DNA from: Burhinus oedicnemus
Taxonomy: Eukaryota > Chordata > Aves > Charadriiformes > Burhinidae
DNA length: 64,000 bases
Direction: 5' to 3'
Assembly: GCA_008921705.1 (NCBI GenBank)
Contig: VFFE01007854.1
Location: 1,480,113-1,544,112 of the forward strand
Of the stretch, positions 10,641 through 21,550 are shown piece by piece. Each line of letters starts with the position of its first letter. Position 1 is the stretch's first letter. Under the pieces are notes generated by a model, which searched no databases, was not told where the DNA came from, and saw only the letters and a list, made by a program, of their open reading frames with translations. A program made the position numbers and the translations under genes.

Positions 10641-13568
10641 AAGGTTATTAATATTGGTGTTCCACTGTCAAAGCAAATACTGATTAGAAAGCTTTTTCTA
10701 CTGATGGGAGAGGGAGGATTATAAGGGGATGGTGCATTTTTTCCAAAGGTAAGGAAAATGTGTACTATTTAAAGTCCTTGAAATAATGCTTCAAATTCTG
10801 AAAAAACACCCTGGATGTCACCGATATATCTAGAAAAGCCAAGCACATGGGGAATTTAAGTATGTAAAGGTGTGGTGCTGCAAAAGAAGTGATGCTTCCT
10901 GTGTGGTCAGCAGGAGCAGAGGACCTATCCCACCCTGGAAACTCCCGAAACCTTTTCTCAAACTGCAAACTAACAGTTTCTTGCCAGTGATAATTTTCTC
11001 TGAATGGCAAATAAACCTTCCAAGAAATGTAATATGGAAAAGCGCAAGCCCTCCGCACAACTTCATCTAGCAATGAGGTAATGTTATTATCTGGAAGTGG
11101 AAAAAATTGAACTTTAGGAACTTTGTTTAACAATCATTTCTCTTCCTGATTGAAATAAATGAACCCAAAGATTTAGCCCCATGTTCGCTCTTCAGAGAAA
11201 GGGCTTTTACATTGATTTCTTTCAATGAGCATAATTTTTTATTTTGATGTGCAATTAGGGCAAATTCAACTTATTTTTTTCCAGCTCTTACTTTCACACA
11301 ATGCCCCTTAATTAAACGCACTATACAGAGATGGCAGGTGACTTGACGTGCAGGGCTGAGACTCCGCTGTGATCAGAATTAGAGCCGCAGTTCACACCAG
11401 CCAGTGGCACTTTCAGGAACAGAAAGCTGCAAAATTGAAAGTAAGAAAGCCAAAGCCCATAATGGCTCACTACAGAGCTAGCCGGTGAAAGCCGAGCACG
11501 GGCTAGCCCTCAGCTGCGTGTACGAGCCAGTGTGTACAGCATCGTGCTGACTGGCTAGTGGTCACATACAGCAAAGGATACGTCTCATTAGCAAAGTCCA
11601 AAGCCATGGCCGAAGCCCTCATTTGCTTTCAACTTGCTGTTCAACAGCAACCCCTAATAAGTAAAAGGAGCCCCCGCTTGCCAGTGCGGGCTGTGCTAAT
11701 TGTGCTTAACGTGATTGGGTTCCCTGTCCTGAACCCTGGGCTGAAGGCCAGTGGGAACCTTCATCTCCTCCTCTGGCTTTTGGGCGTTCTCAGTTTCCGT
11801 TGCCCTAAGTTGAGCGTAATTCTTGTGTCCCGTACCAGCGTGTTAATTCTCCAGAGCACTTTGCAAATCCCTGCGTGGCCCGTTCCAGCTGGCCGCTGCA
11901 GAGGCACCGATGATTTGGATGTGAACATGTGGACACCTACCTGCCTAAGCAATGCTTGAAATTTTTCATGCAAACTGTATCCCAAAATATCTTCCAGTGA
12001 TAACTACTATTTTAGAGCAAAGCAGGTGTGGGAGAGTACGGAAGATCCAAGGAAATAACTGATTTATTTTTTTTTGACTGTGGTCTAAGGAAGGTGGAGA
12101 ATTGAGGAAGCAAGAGTATCCAAGGAGACTCATCCAGGTGGCTAAAGGAGCATCTAAAGTGACTTTTTTGCCGAATTCTTTCAGACTCCTAAATTCCAGA
12201 CCGTCAGGATTTCAGTTTCTTTCTACTATATACATCGAAATTTCTTGACACTTAAAATGAAAAACATATTCAAAAGCTTAAAAAGGAGATCAGTGTTAGG
12301 TGAAGGGGAGGCAGGGAAGTAACCTGACTACTTGAAAATGGACTTTAAGGTAAAAAAAAGGGCAAACTTCAGATTCTGAGACCTGTTGGCATTCCAACAA
12401 TAACCTGTTTTCAGGTGCTACGTGTTTTGCTGAATATGTGACAAAGATAGCTATGACACAGGGACTTGAGGTGTCTTGGAGAAAAACATAGTTAGAAATA
12501 CTTCTGGGTTTGCAGGACTTTTTTTTTTTTTTTCCCCCTCTCCTTTTTAATATATCCTGACTGCCATAGTCCATATTTTCTTGGTTCGAAACCATACAGT
12601 AGCTGTCTACAAACTGCTGTAAAGTGCAGTTACCTGTTATTGCCCTGTAAATAATTGAATAACCTCTTCCAGGCAACATGGTCAAGATGCAGATTTAATT
12701 TACTTACAGGCCAGGAGTAAAGATGGTTGAATCCGTTCGGTTCACTGTCTGTGTCTGGAGGTGTTGCGTGTGGGTACATAAATAGTTTACTGAACCTGTC
12801 AAATTCTCTGCCAGGAATGAGCGTGCCCTCTGGTCTGCTACATGTGCTTATATGAAACAGTTCCCCTTCAGTTCTCAAGCAGTAGGGAGTAATATATATT
12901 CCAATATTTTTGTGGAAGTAGGTAAAGGACGTAATGAATCACAGATATAGTAGCAGAAATGGACGCAGGGTTTGGGTTTGTGGGTTTTTTAAAATTTTTT
13001 TTGGAGGGGGAAGTGTGGTATGAGATTTTTTTTTTTTTTTTTTTTTTTGGCCTCTGTGCTCTTGTGAAATGATATAACCGAACTGGAAAGGTGACGTGTA
13101 ATTGTCTCTGCCGAAATTTTGATGGTGATAGACAATAGGGCTGAAATGCTCCCTACTGTGATGTTCAGGTCGTGAAATGAAGCGCGGGAAAATCAGAACT
13201 CAAATTAGTCACCGTAAAGATGCAGTCAGATGCGCGTGGCCCGCAGCTTGCTGCGGCAGTGGCCCTTTGAGCTGCCATGCTGGGGACCAGCCGGTTGCTT
13301 CGTACCCAAGTCAGGCTTCCAGAAGTGCTCAAGGGGCTGCTCCCCATCACCAAGGCATGGGTTTGTCACGTCTCTAATGATGTCACATTAAAACCACTTT
13401 TTTGAGAATTAGTACCATGATAAGGAGTGTGATTAAAACAAAAGGCTAACTTATATTTTACTTAAAGCCAAGATCCAAAGTCAGTAACATCCCTTGGCTA
13501 GTTACCTGAGCCTTGCAAAATCTTTCATGTCTGATTTTCAAAGTTTTTATATTGCTTTCTGTTTAAAG
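10641..13568. other. No convincing gene; T runs
   Basis: Holds T runs at 12519-12533 and 13026-13048 and a modest CpG cluster near 13170-13310. A minus-strand open segment at 12708-12829 with a good donor but weak acceptor was considered and rejected. Confidence 0.55.
13026..13048. repeat. Poly-T run (23 T)
   Basis: Uninterrupted T homopolymer, the longest T run in the window. The precise length may be uncertain in the assembly. Confidence 0.9.
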
Positions 13569-13640
13569 GAAAAGAAGATGCTTTCGACTGTGATCTGCAC
13601 TCATTAGATAAAACTTTAATCGATACAATTTCCTCCTCAG
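13569..13640 (+). CDS. Candidate internal coding exon, 72 bp
   Basis: The upstream border is a pyrimidine-rich acceptor (TTGCTTTCTGTTTAAAG) and the downstream border a good donor (CCTCAG|GTTAGT). The other two frames contain stops. The remaining frame is fully open and begins with two bases completing a codon, then reads KEDAFDCDLHSL followed by DKTLIDTISSS, leaving one base. The 72-bp length is a multiple of three and symmetric (phase 1-1), so inclusion or skipping would keep frame. The acidic, serine-ended peptide is not one I recognise. It matches in phase the candidate exon at 42732-42767. Splice-like pseudo-exons are common in vertebrate introns, so this is suggestive only. Cross-species conservation would decide. 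Confidence 0.35.
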
Positions 13641-13809
13641 GTTAGTGTATTTTGAATTCTTTAGTTGCCACTATGTTTTAAAAAAATAAAGAAAACATAG
13701 ATGAAGAGAAAAATAATTTTTTAGGGGTGAGAGACATTGGAGGGAATAGAGAGAAGAGAGAAACCTTCCTTTTATGAAGAAAGTCATGGTAAGATGGTAG
13801 GTGTCTAAC

Positions 13810-13829
13810 GCGCACGCACGCACGCGTGC
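13810..13829. repeat. CpG-rich alternating GCAC microsatellite
   Basis: A short run of alternating purine-pyrimidine CGCA units ending in the 10-bp palindrome GCACGCGTGC. Such tracts can adopt Z-DNA. It is isolated in AT-rich DNA. Confidence 0.8.
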
Positions 13830-15149
13830 TTGCAATGTCCTGGCGATGTTCCAGAATGGATAATGATTTCCCTATCTCAGTTCCCTTACAGTTTGGATTA
13901 GATAGAGTATTTTTCTACTCTTGCTGTTGTAAACTCTTTCTATATCGCATGGCTGTGCACTGTTAAACAGCTGTTACTGTCCTCTCTAGAGGCGGATGCA
14001 TTAAGCCATGCTGTTTGCAGAAATACTTTAAGTGCTTTTTAATGAAAAGTATAGAGGTGAGGAGCCATTGTCCGAAATGATGATATTTTCTTGGAAATTG
14101 CCTCTCTTTGAAGGTCACTGAAGGTATTCTATTGTTTTGAATGGGTGGTCCATAGTCTTTCAACAGTCCATGTGTCCCGTTTGTGGTTGCCCTCCATCCA
14201 GGGACAGTGGGGTGCTTCCCTGCAAAGTGACCGAAAGGCGACTGTCCCCTGTGTGTAACCAGGTGTGTAGCCATCACACAAGTGGTTTGCCATAACCCTG
14301 ACCAATAAAGACATAATAGTACCAGACAAGACAAAGTGAGGCCAGAGCTGGTGTTACAGAGATGACCTACCCGGTGGCAGTACCGGTGCCCAATGACTCC
14401 GCTACTGCGCGACCTGGGAGTATCGGGAGTTGCTACCACTGCCATTCCAAGACAGCAACTCCAGACTTAGTTTTGAAAATAACCTTCTTGTACAGATAGA
14501 TATAAGTAAAGACATTGTATCTGTATATAATAATGTGCAGCTAATATTTATAGAAGTGCTCCGTACTGCTTAATAGTTTGTCACTTTTGTTGCAAGCTTA
14601 CGTAAAATCTATGGCTGCTGTAGGGCAAAGGTATAAAACTTTCATGAGTAATATAAAATATACAAAATGTTGTTGTTAATATTTAATACAATTTGCAGCA
14701 GTCAATGAGCACAATCAATGTTTATTAATTAAGTTGTTCTGTTGCAATAGCAATTTCTTCTTTTTGGTGTATGTGTGTCTTCGGGGAGAATTTAGCAAGC
14801 TTTTTTGACCCTTTCGAAAAAAATTGCCGTGTAGAACAATAATGTTAGCAATGTCTTACATTACTTGTTTGCCTTTTCTTCAGCAAGTAAACACAACTCT
14901 TTTAGTGACATCTTCTATTTAAACACACTACATGATAAGAGAACTGGGTTTTGGCCAGGGTGTTTAATAAGATGTGTCGCAATTCAGGCTGTTTGTAGCA
15001 GCCATACTGACGCACTGCAGATAATCTAGCATTTGGGGGGTGTGGGTTTTTTTTTTTTGTTTTAACCCAGTTTCCTATGTATTCTTGGGGGTTGGAGACA
15101 GCAGTATGCAGGGCAGGATCTGAATTACTTCAGCTGGTACCCGTGAGAT

Positions 15150-15300
15150 CACAGAATCACAGAATGGTTGTGGGTTGGAGGGGACCTTAAAGATCATCTA
15201 GTTCCGCTCCCTTGCCATGGGCAGGGACACCTCCCACTAGACCAGGTTGCTCAAAGCCCCATCCGGCCTGGCCTTGAACACTTCCAGGAATGGGGCATCA
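15150..15300 (-). mobile_element. CR1 LINE fragment, 3' end, minus orientation
   Basis: The plus strand reads from octamer-like CACAGAATCACAGAATGG into TTGGAGGGGACCTTAAAGAT, then CCATGGGCAGGGACACCTCC, CACTAGACCAGGTTGCTCAA and CTTGAACACTTCCAGG. This is the reverse complement of a CR1 3' end. It shares its diagnostic bases with the plus-strand copy at 26131-26533 (GTCTAGTGGGAGGTGTCC there), so both probably belong to one subfamily. Truncated to about 150 bp. Confidence 0.95.
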
Positions 15301-16275
15301 ATTGTAATATCTTTAGTTAACTTGGTGTGTATCTTGCTGTACCTGTTGAATTGGGCCACATACTGTATTGTCCCAAAGGGACGGTGCTTTGGCCTCAGGC
15401 ACAGACGTGCCCATGTTGGGGATGCTCCCCCTGGAGCCTACAACACCGAGGGGTGCTTCATCTGAAATCACAGGTGAGAGGTAAATCCCTGACCCAAATG
15501 TTCTTGTAGGGTTGAACCAGTCAGCAGCAGGATTTAAAGTAGCTCTGACACAGCTCAGATCGGTCTGGTTTGTCAAGATTGCATGAAAACCATTAGCTTC
15601 GAGGTCTTCGTGCTACCAAAGGGGCTGGCTGTGAGGGAGAGCTGCCAAGGGCCAGGGTTTGTTTCAGCAGCAGATGCAATGTTTGATTCAAGTGGATCCA
15701 GGAGATTATTTCTGTCACCTGAAGTAGGTGGTTAATCTCTCACTGCGGTTTTAATCTGTCTTCTCCATTTTTTCCATGTTATGTCTCTCTTAAATAAAAC
15801 CAAGCGGTTTTAAGATGACTTCTTCACACTATAAAATAACTCAATGCATCTATCAAAAAAGGTTTTTGCGGCAGTGCTTAACGCCATATCCAAAATTGTG
15901 TGTAGTCTGCAAAGTCCACCCTTTCCTTTTCTTCTGTGTGCTGTACAGGTTGAGAACTGCTCAAGTATATTTTATTTCTATTTTTTTTCCCGAGACCATA
16001 TTGAACACCCCAACTGCATTAGAACTGGAGAACTTCATGGTTTGAGTTTGTGGGTTTTTTTATGCTTCTTCAGAAGCAAAAACATTTTACAAGATAGACT
16101 AGAGCAGTGCAAGAAGTGGTTCTGCAGCAGCCACGAAGTGGTTAAGTCATTAATTTATTTGTCTAAAATCAACCCTAAAGTAAACACAAAAGCCATGATA
16201 CTTTATTTAATTTGTCCTCTGGGCTAAAAATGTCTTGAGATTACCAATGATCTTGGTTGTAATAACTTTCATATA

Positions 16276-16297
16276 AATATATATATATATATATATA
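16276..16297. repeat. AT dinucleotide microsatellite
   Basis: An uninterrupted alternating AT run of about 22 bases. Confidence 0.9.
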
Positions 16298-18789
16298 AAA
16301 CCGTGCCACATTATTTTGAACTATACTGCTAGGGGTTTATTGAAATATATCAACCTTATTGCTAATATTTCACAGACGGTTCTTCATTTCAGCAATATAG
16401 AATTCAATTTAGCAGAAATGTGATATTCCTTCTGAAATTTTAAATTCCCAGCAGATGTATAATTCAATTAAGTCCAGAAGATTAAAAAAATTGAAGTCAT
16501 TCTCTATACATACACTCTTTCTGCTCAGTTCCAAAATAATGAAAAACTACAGCTGTTCAGTTTTGGTTCATCTATCGCTTTGTACAATTTTTATGGGTTT
16601 TATGTGTAATCACATTTGCAGAGAGAATTTTTATACAGCCTGCTCCATTTTGCACAGTTATTATCTTTCCACATTAAAAACAGATTGTAAAAACTGATAC
16701 ACAAGCCTTGGGCCCACTCCTTAAGGGAAGTAAAGCACGGTCATTAATCATGGCAGGGGGGTGCAGGGGGAAAAAGGAGCCTGTAAAACTTAATTGTTCT
16801 GTTTCCTTGTGCTATGGGGTGGCCTTTGTCTCCTCTTCTTCCTTCCATCAACACACTTTTTTTTTTATATTTTAAACTCCTTCCACTCTGTGTGTGGAAC
16901 TGAAGGGGTCATTTATTTGTGCGTAACCGACTTTGGCAGAAATTGGACACATGCATTACTGAAAACAGTAATTCTCCTCCAAAGGTGAGGAGGTCCTTTT
17001 CTGTAAGTACCTGCGTGCTGGGAGCCTTACCAAACCTTCCCTAAATTCTTGGCTCCTGTTCCTAGGCCAGCGCTCGAGGTCAGGGTTTCATGTCAAATGT
17101 CACAGCAGTGTCTGTGATCTCCGCAGAATAATTTAATTTCCTGTGCCTCAATTTGTCCGGTTTTGAATGCAACTGCAGCACAGACCTGTTTCAGAGGGTA
17201 CTACTTGCACCTAAGCAATAGCTTGGTTTGTTAAAGTGGGATGCCTACAACCTTGCTACTCTATAGGGATACGAGTGAGGTAAACCTTCAGTATATTCAT
17301 ATAACTTATGCCTAAGAGTTTGCCCATTTCTTTTTCTACTAATCACATCAGTCTATTAAAATATTACCTCTGTCTCTCTGAATTCCTGATCCAGAGGGGA
17401 ATGAAAACCTGTTTCATCTTGGCATTTCAAGCATACAATAGATACAGTATTTTTATTCAAAGTTCCAAGTGTAGGGTGTCAGAAGGGTATTTTTTAAAAA
17501 GTTTACCCTATGATTCCCTCCAACAAGAGAGCATTTGCAGCTCTCCTTAAGCAGTCACTCAGAGGTAAATAGCTTAAACATTAGTGATCACCGCTGCATC
17601 TAATCAACTACCTGATTGCCTATATGAACGCTACGCTGCTCGGTATTGACCTCCGTGAAGAAAAAATTGATTCACTGACCTGTCACTAGATTGTTTTCCA
17701 GAAAGTATAAGGGACTTACCCATGCTTGTTGAAGGTGCTTCTTATCTGTAAGGTGCCTTGCCTTAGCAGATAACGGCAGGGTTTTTTTTTCCCTCTCCTT
17801 CCCCAGCAAAACTGGAATGTACAGCTGTTGAAATGGAGAAACCAGATGATTTCACTTTGATTCTGTTTTAGCTAAAGGATCTGGCTTTGGGGTGAATAAA
17901 TCAGCTGAGGAAAAATAACTGGCAAAAAATTAATGTTGGCAGGAGATAAGTATTGGAAGGAACTGTGAACAATCATGCGAGGTGAAATATGATGTACCTA
18001 CTTGCCAATGCATGTGCAATAACACAGCTGTCCTGTCCATGGTTACTACTTCAGCAGCCATCAAAAGGTTTTCAGATCAGACTCTGCAGTCATTTGTGTT
18101 AAAAACTGATAATTAGACCACCTTAATAATTATGGAAGAAGAAAAACTTACTTACTGTTGACCTGTGGTTCTTGTGCATGTTAAGATCAATCTCAGTCAT
18201 CATTTGGGTATTATGCATTGTTCTTCCTCCTCCTCTTAACCTATGTTTTGGTCTATGAAGTTTGTAGAGAGTTTGTTTGCAGCTTTGTAGAGATCCAACT
18301 CCCGGGTTTGTTAGTTTTCTCAATGGGAAAAAGTGCCTGTGCCATCACGAAGCAACAGATATTAGTACCCACTGTAACTTTTCACCTCCTTCAGAATCAG
18401 GTCCTATAAAACATGGAAGTCTCTGAGCTGCAGTTGAGTAATTACTTCTCCCTTTCTTCTTGCAGTCTGCCTGCATCATAGATGCCTCCCTACATGTACT
18501 AAGCCACTAAACCTAAATACTATCCTCTTCTGATGCTGCTATTTCTCTTTTATAGTACAGCAGCCTTTTCTTGGACTGTAGGATTTGACTTCATGACATA
18601 TGAACTAGAGCTAGAGGAGATACTCAAAGTAAGGGACCATAAGGAAAAGTCAGTGTTTACTGTGTTCTGACCTCTGTGCTTACCTATGACACGTGTAACA
18701 TGCAAGTCAGACATCTGCTGTTAAATATGTCTACTTATATGAATTCTGCATTCCTCTCACTCTGGACATGGAAAACATATGCTCCTCTT

Positions 18790-19010
18790 TTTGCAGCAGC
18801 CTTTTCTGTATTTGCAGACATTGAAGCTTCCCTCAACCATCTACTCTCCAGATCATCCCACCAACCCCAGTTCTTCCTGCTTTTGCTACTTGTAGGTCAT
18901 AGCATCTGGAACTTGGGCCATTCTTGTTGCTCTCCTCTGGGCTCTCTCTAGTTGGCTCATAATGTTGTAGTAATTTGGTGCCTGAAACCTCAGCAGCACT
19001 GGCTAGTGTG
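18790..19010 (-). mobile_element. Degraded CR1-like remnant, minus orientation
   Basis: The plus strand has the series GCAGACATTGAAGCTTCCCT, CTCCAGATCATCC, CTTGTTGCTCTCCTCTGGGC, CTCTCTCTAGTTGGCTCA and TTGTAGTAATTTGGTGCCTG. In order and spacing these resemble the reverse complement of the CR1 ORF2 C-terminal region (the GTTGCTCTTCTCTGGAC... CTCCAGCA... TTGTAGTGAGG.GCCC block). Divergence is high and there is no octamer end, so this would be an old internal piece. The call rests on remembered consensus, not alignment. Confidence 0.45.
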
Positions 19011-19211
19011 TGTTGTGCTAAAAGTTACTTTGGTGGCACAAGAATTCCCATTTCCCACTGGACTGTGTAAATGTGGTGGCACTGACTTTGTGTTTATCTT
19101 TCCTGTGATCAAGGTGGTCTTCCTACCCTTCCTTTCACATCTCTGTATGTTGCTTTCAAGAAAAAACACCCTCTTTCCACCATATCCACACTGCACTGGT
19201 GTATTAGGACT

Positions 19212-19400
19212 TAGAATCATAGAATCACCTAGGCTGGAAGGGACCTTTAAGATCATCGAGTCCAACCATAAACCTAACACTGCCAAAACCACCACTAAAT
19301 CATGTCCCTCAGCACCGTGTCTACCTGTCTTTTAAATACCTCCAGGGATGACGATTCCACCACTTAACGGCCTGCAGAAAGAACTCCTTCAGCCTGGCCA
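19212..19400 (-). mobile_element. CR1 LINE fragment, 3' end, minus orientation
   Basis: Starts AGAATCATAGAATCACCTAG, then GCTGGAAGGGACCTTTAAGA and TCATCGAGTCCAACC, and continues through ACACTGCCAAAACCACCACT to CCTCCAGGGATGACGATTCC. This is a CR1 3' end of a different subfamily from the copies at 15.1 and 26.1 kb (note the CACTGCC.AA and CACCACTAAA block). Similarity fades after about 19360. It lies just right of the older CR1-like stretch in the same orientation and could be a later insertion beside it. Confidence 0.94.
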
Positions 19401-20879
19401 GTCTAAGCTGTAACAAAAGCGAATAAATATTGTCCAGTTGGATGATAATTTATCTTTGATGTTTTCTCATTGAATTTGCTGTATTGCAAAAATTTGAGTT
19501 GTGTGCCTGTAGCTTATGGTTTGGAAGCGGACCCTGTTGGTATAGGAAAAGCTCAAGAAGAGCTTTGGGTTTTTTGCTGTTACCCAGTCTGTGCTCAGAC
19601 ATTATCTGCGTATCCAGACATGTTGACTTTTTCCCAAGAAATCTCCACATGATAATTTTTTCATAGTTCTCCCATTGCACTGAAAATTTATTGTCCAGTA
19701 GATGGGATGGCAGTACTCAGATACCGTATCTATACATGATAAGTTCCTTGTATGAATAAATAATGCTTGCCAGGAAATACTTCTGGGGGTTTTGCGCAAA
19801 ATCTGTATTTTCTTCATAAATGGGTTTCCTTCTCTTAGATTAGGCCATGAAACAGCCATTTAAATTTGCCATTTAATTTGACTGGGCAATAGGTTACGTG
19901 ACTGGAGCCAGGAAGAAAATGGAGATGGTCTTCTCACCTCACCGTTTTGCTCTTTATTGCAGTGATTATGTTTCATTGTCAGTTTATATAGGTTTTCATG
20001 GCCAATCCCCCACAGCACTCCACCTATAATTTACAATCCATCAGGGCCTTAATGTAATTTCCTTTGTAAAAACTTGGTAAAAGTTTTGAAAAGCTTGTGA
20101 ATTTACCTTTTATCAGGTGCAGGCATGAGTCTCCACTTAGCCTGCCTGAGTTGCAAGGGAGCAAGAGTCTGGGGTGAGCTTTGAAGTAGTTTTTTGCAAC
20201 TTGCCTACGGTTAAACGCGACTCTGTTGGTCTGCAAATGATGGACTTTTTCACGTAGATTCAAGAACATAATGCCAAATTGGTAACTGAGATCACCCCAA
20301 TTTGTAAGATAACTTCTCCTTTGTTTTAAAATGTTAAATCCTTTATCTCTAGTAACTGGAAAGAATAAGACTGGCTAAAGTGCGCTGCTACAGGCCTGGT
20401 TTTTGGTTTTCTTGGTTTTTTACTCCTGGGTGCACATTAGGCTTTCAATTACTTTCTTGTTTACATCAAGAGAGGAAAACAATGCTGATTGTACCCACAG
20501 GTGGTCAGCCTTTAGGTAATCAAATGAAAGCAATTAATTCCTTCCATGCACAGCAATGCGCTTCCTCCTAATGGAAAATAAACACTGCCACTTCCCATAA
20601 CGCAGCCAAACACCGGGAGCAGGACCTGGGCACTGCCATGGTGCTTTTCTTTCCCTCCTGAGAGGGGATAGGTGAGGGGTCGGACTGGGGCCGGGAGGAT
20701 CTCTAAATGGGTGTTTTATTTCCCAGCTGCTGCCTTTTGGGGGAAACAGCTCAAAACACGCAGATCCCTGATATGGAAAACATTGGAGCAATCCATATCC
20801 AGTAAACTCTGAGGAATGGGTATTTTAAGGGGCAATTTGTGGTTTACTGCACTCCCAAACTCTTAAGCAAGCAGTAAAA

Positions 20880-21040
20880 TACGTGCTGGAAGTGGTTGAA
20901 TTCCGGCAAGCAGCTCCGGTTCTGCAGCGAGCCGGTGTCCGGGCAGCTGGTGGCTCAGATCCAGGGTCGGTGGTTTCACAGCCACGGGTGCACCCCGCGA
21001 TCCCGTCGCATTGAAAACCAGCTGCTCTCTCTCCTTCGAT
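20880..21040. promoter_or_regulatory. Second CpG-dense patch
   Basis: About 13 CpGs in about 160 bases by hand count, in GC-rich sequence (CCGGCAAG, CCGGTTCTGC, CCGCGATCCCGTCGC). It is flanked by AT-rich DNA. Too short for a classical CpG island. No TATA box or first exon is visible. It could be an unmethylated enhancer, or a GC-rich remnant of something older. Confidence 0.25.
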
Positions 21041-21417
21041 GTCCAAGAAAAACACCTCTTTTTACCCAAGGGCTGGCACAGCAAAAATGGAGATGAGTAA
21101 AGCAGGCATTACCTGGATGTGGACGGGAACCCAACCATCCCAGCACAGGTAACCAGGCGTTTAAGAGACCCTCGTCAAAACGTTATGGCGTGGGCCCTCA
21201 GAAGAAACTAGGAAGATGGTCTTTCAAATGCTTGAAGGTAATACAAAGCTGTTAAGTTGCCAGTTTAATTTGTGGGGTTTTTTTAATCGCCGTTAAAGCG
21301 AGGCTTAGAAACTTACTTATAAAACAAACAAAAAAAAGCATCCTGCTAAGAAAAGTGCTACCGTGGGACTTGCAGTAAAAGTGAAGGTGCCGATAATCCT
21401 GTATTCTGTCTTTCCAA

Positions 21418-21550
21418 AACATACATTCCAAACCCGCCTGGACGCCATCCTGTGCAACCTGCTGTAGGTGTCCCTGCTCTGGCAGGAGGGTTGGACTAGA
21501 TGATCTCCAGAGGTCCCTGCCAACCCTGGTGATTCTGTTACTCCATGATT
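21418..21550 (+). mobile_element. CR1 LINE fragment, 3' end, plus orientation
   Basis: Reads ACCCGCCTGGACGCCATCCT, GTGCAACCTGCTGTAGGTGT, CCCTGCTCTGGCAGG, then GGTTGGACTAGATGATCTCC, AGAGGTCCCTGCCAACC and the tail GATTCTGTTACTCCATGATT. This is the last about 130 bp of a CR1 copy. The CTGGACGC and CTCTGGCAGG signatures differ from the other copies here, so it is another subfamily. The tail octamers are worn. Confidence 0.95.

Larger units (their letters stand above)
13641..18789. other. No gene seen apart from one CR1 fragment and simple repeats
   Basis: Contains the CR1 piece at 15150-15300, the GCAC run at 13810-13829 and an AT microsatellite at 16276-16297. A strong acceptor at 17806 opens into a 20-codon frame ending near an AATAAA, described as a finding. 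Confidence 0.55.

Noticed and set aside
12583..12593. GGTTCGAAACC, like a tRNA B box
   Set aside because: No A box, no cloverleaf and no acceptor stem upstream. The sequence is a short near-palindrome.
12708..12829. Minus-strand open segment with a GTAAGT donor
   Set aside because: The acceptor has no pyrimidine tract, the donor lacks the preceding AG (reads CCT|GTAAGT), and the peptide is not recognised.
20107..20145. Minus-strand 39-bp segment with splice-like borders
   Set aside because: Open in two frames and short. No second exon in phase on this strand was found to support it.
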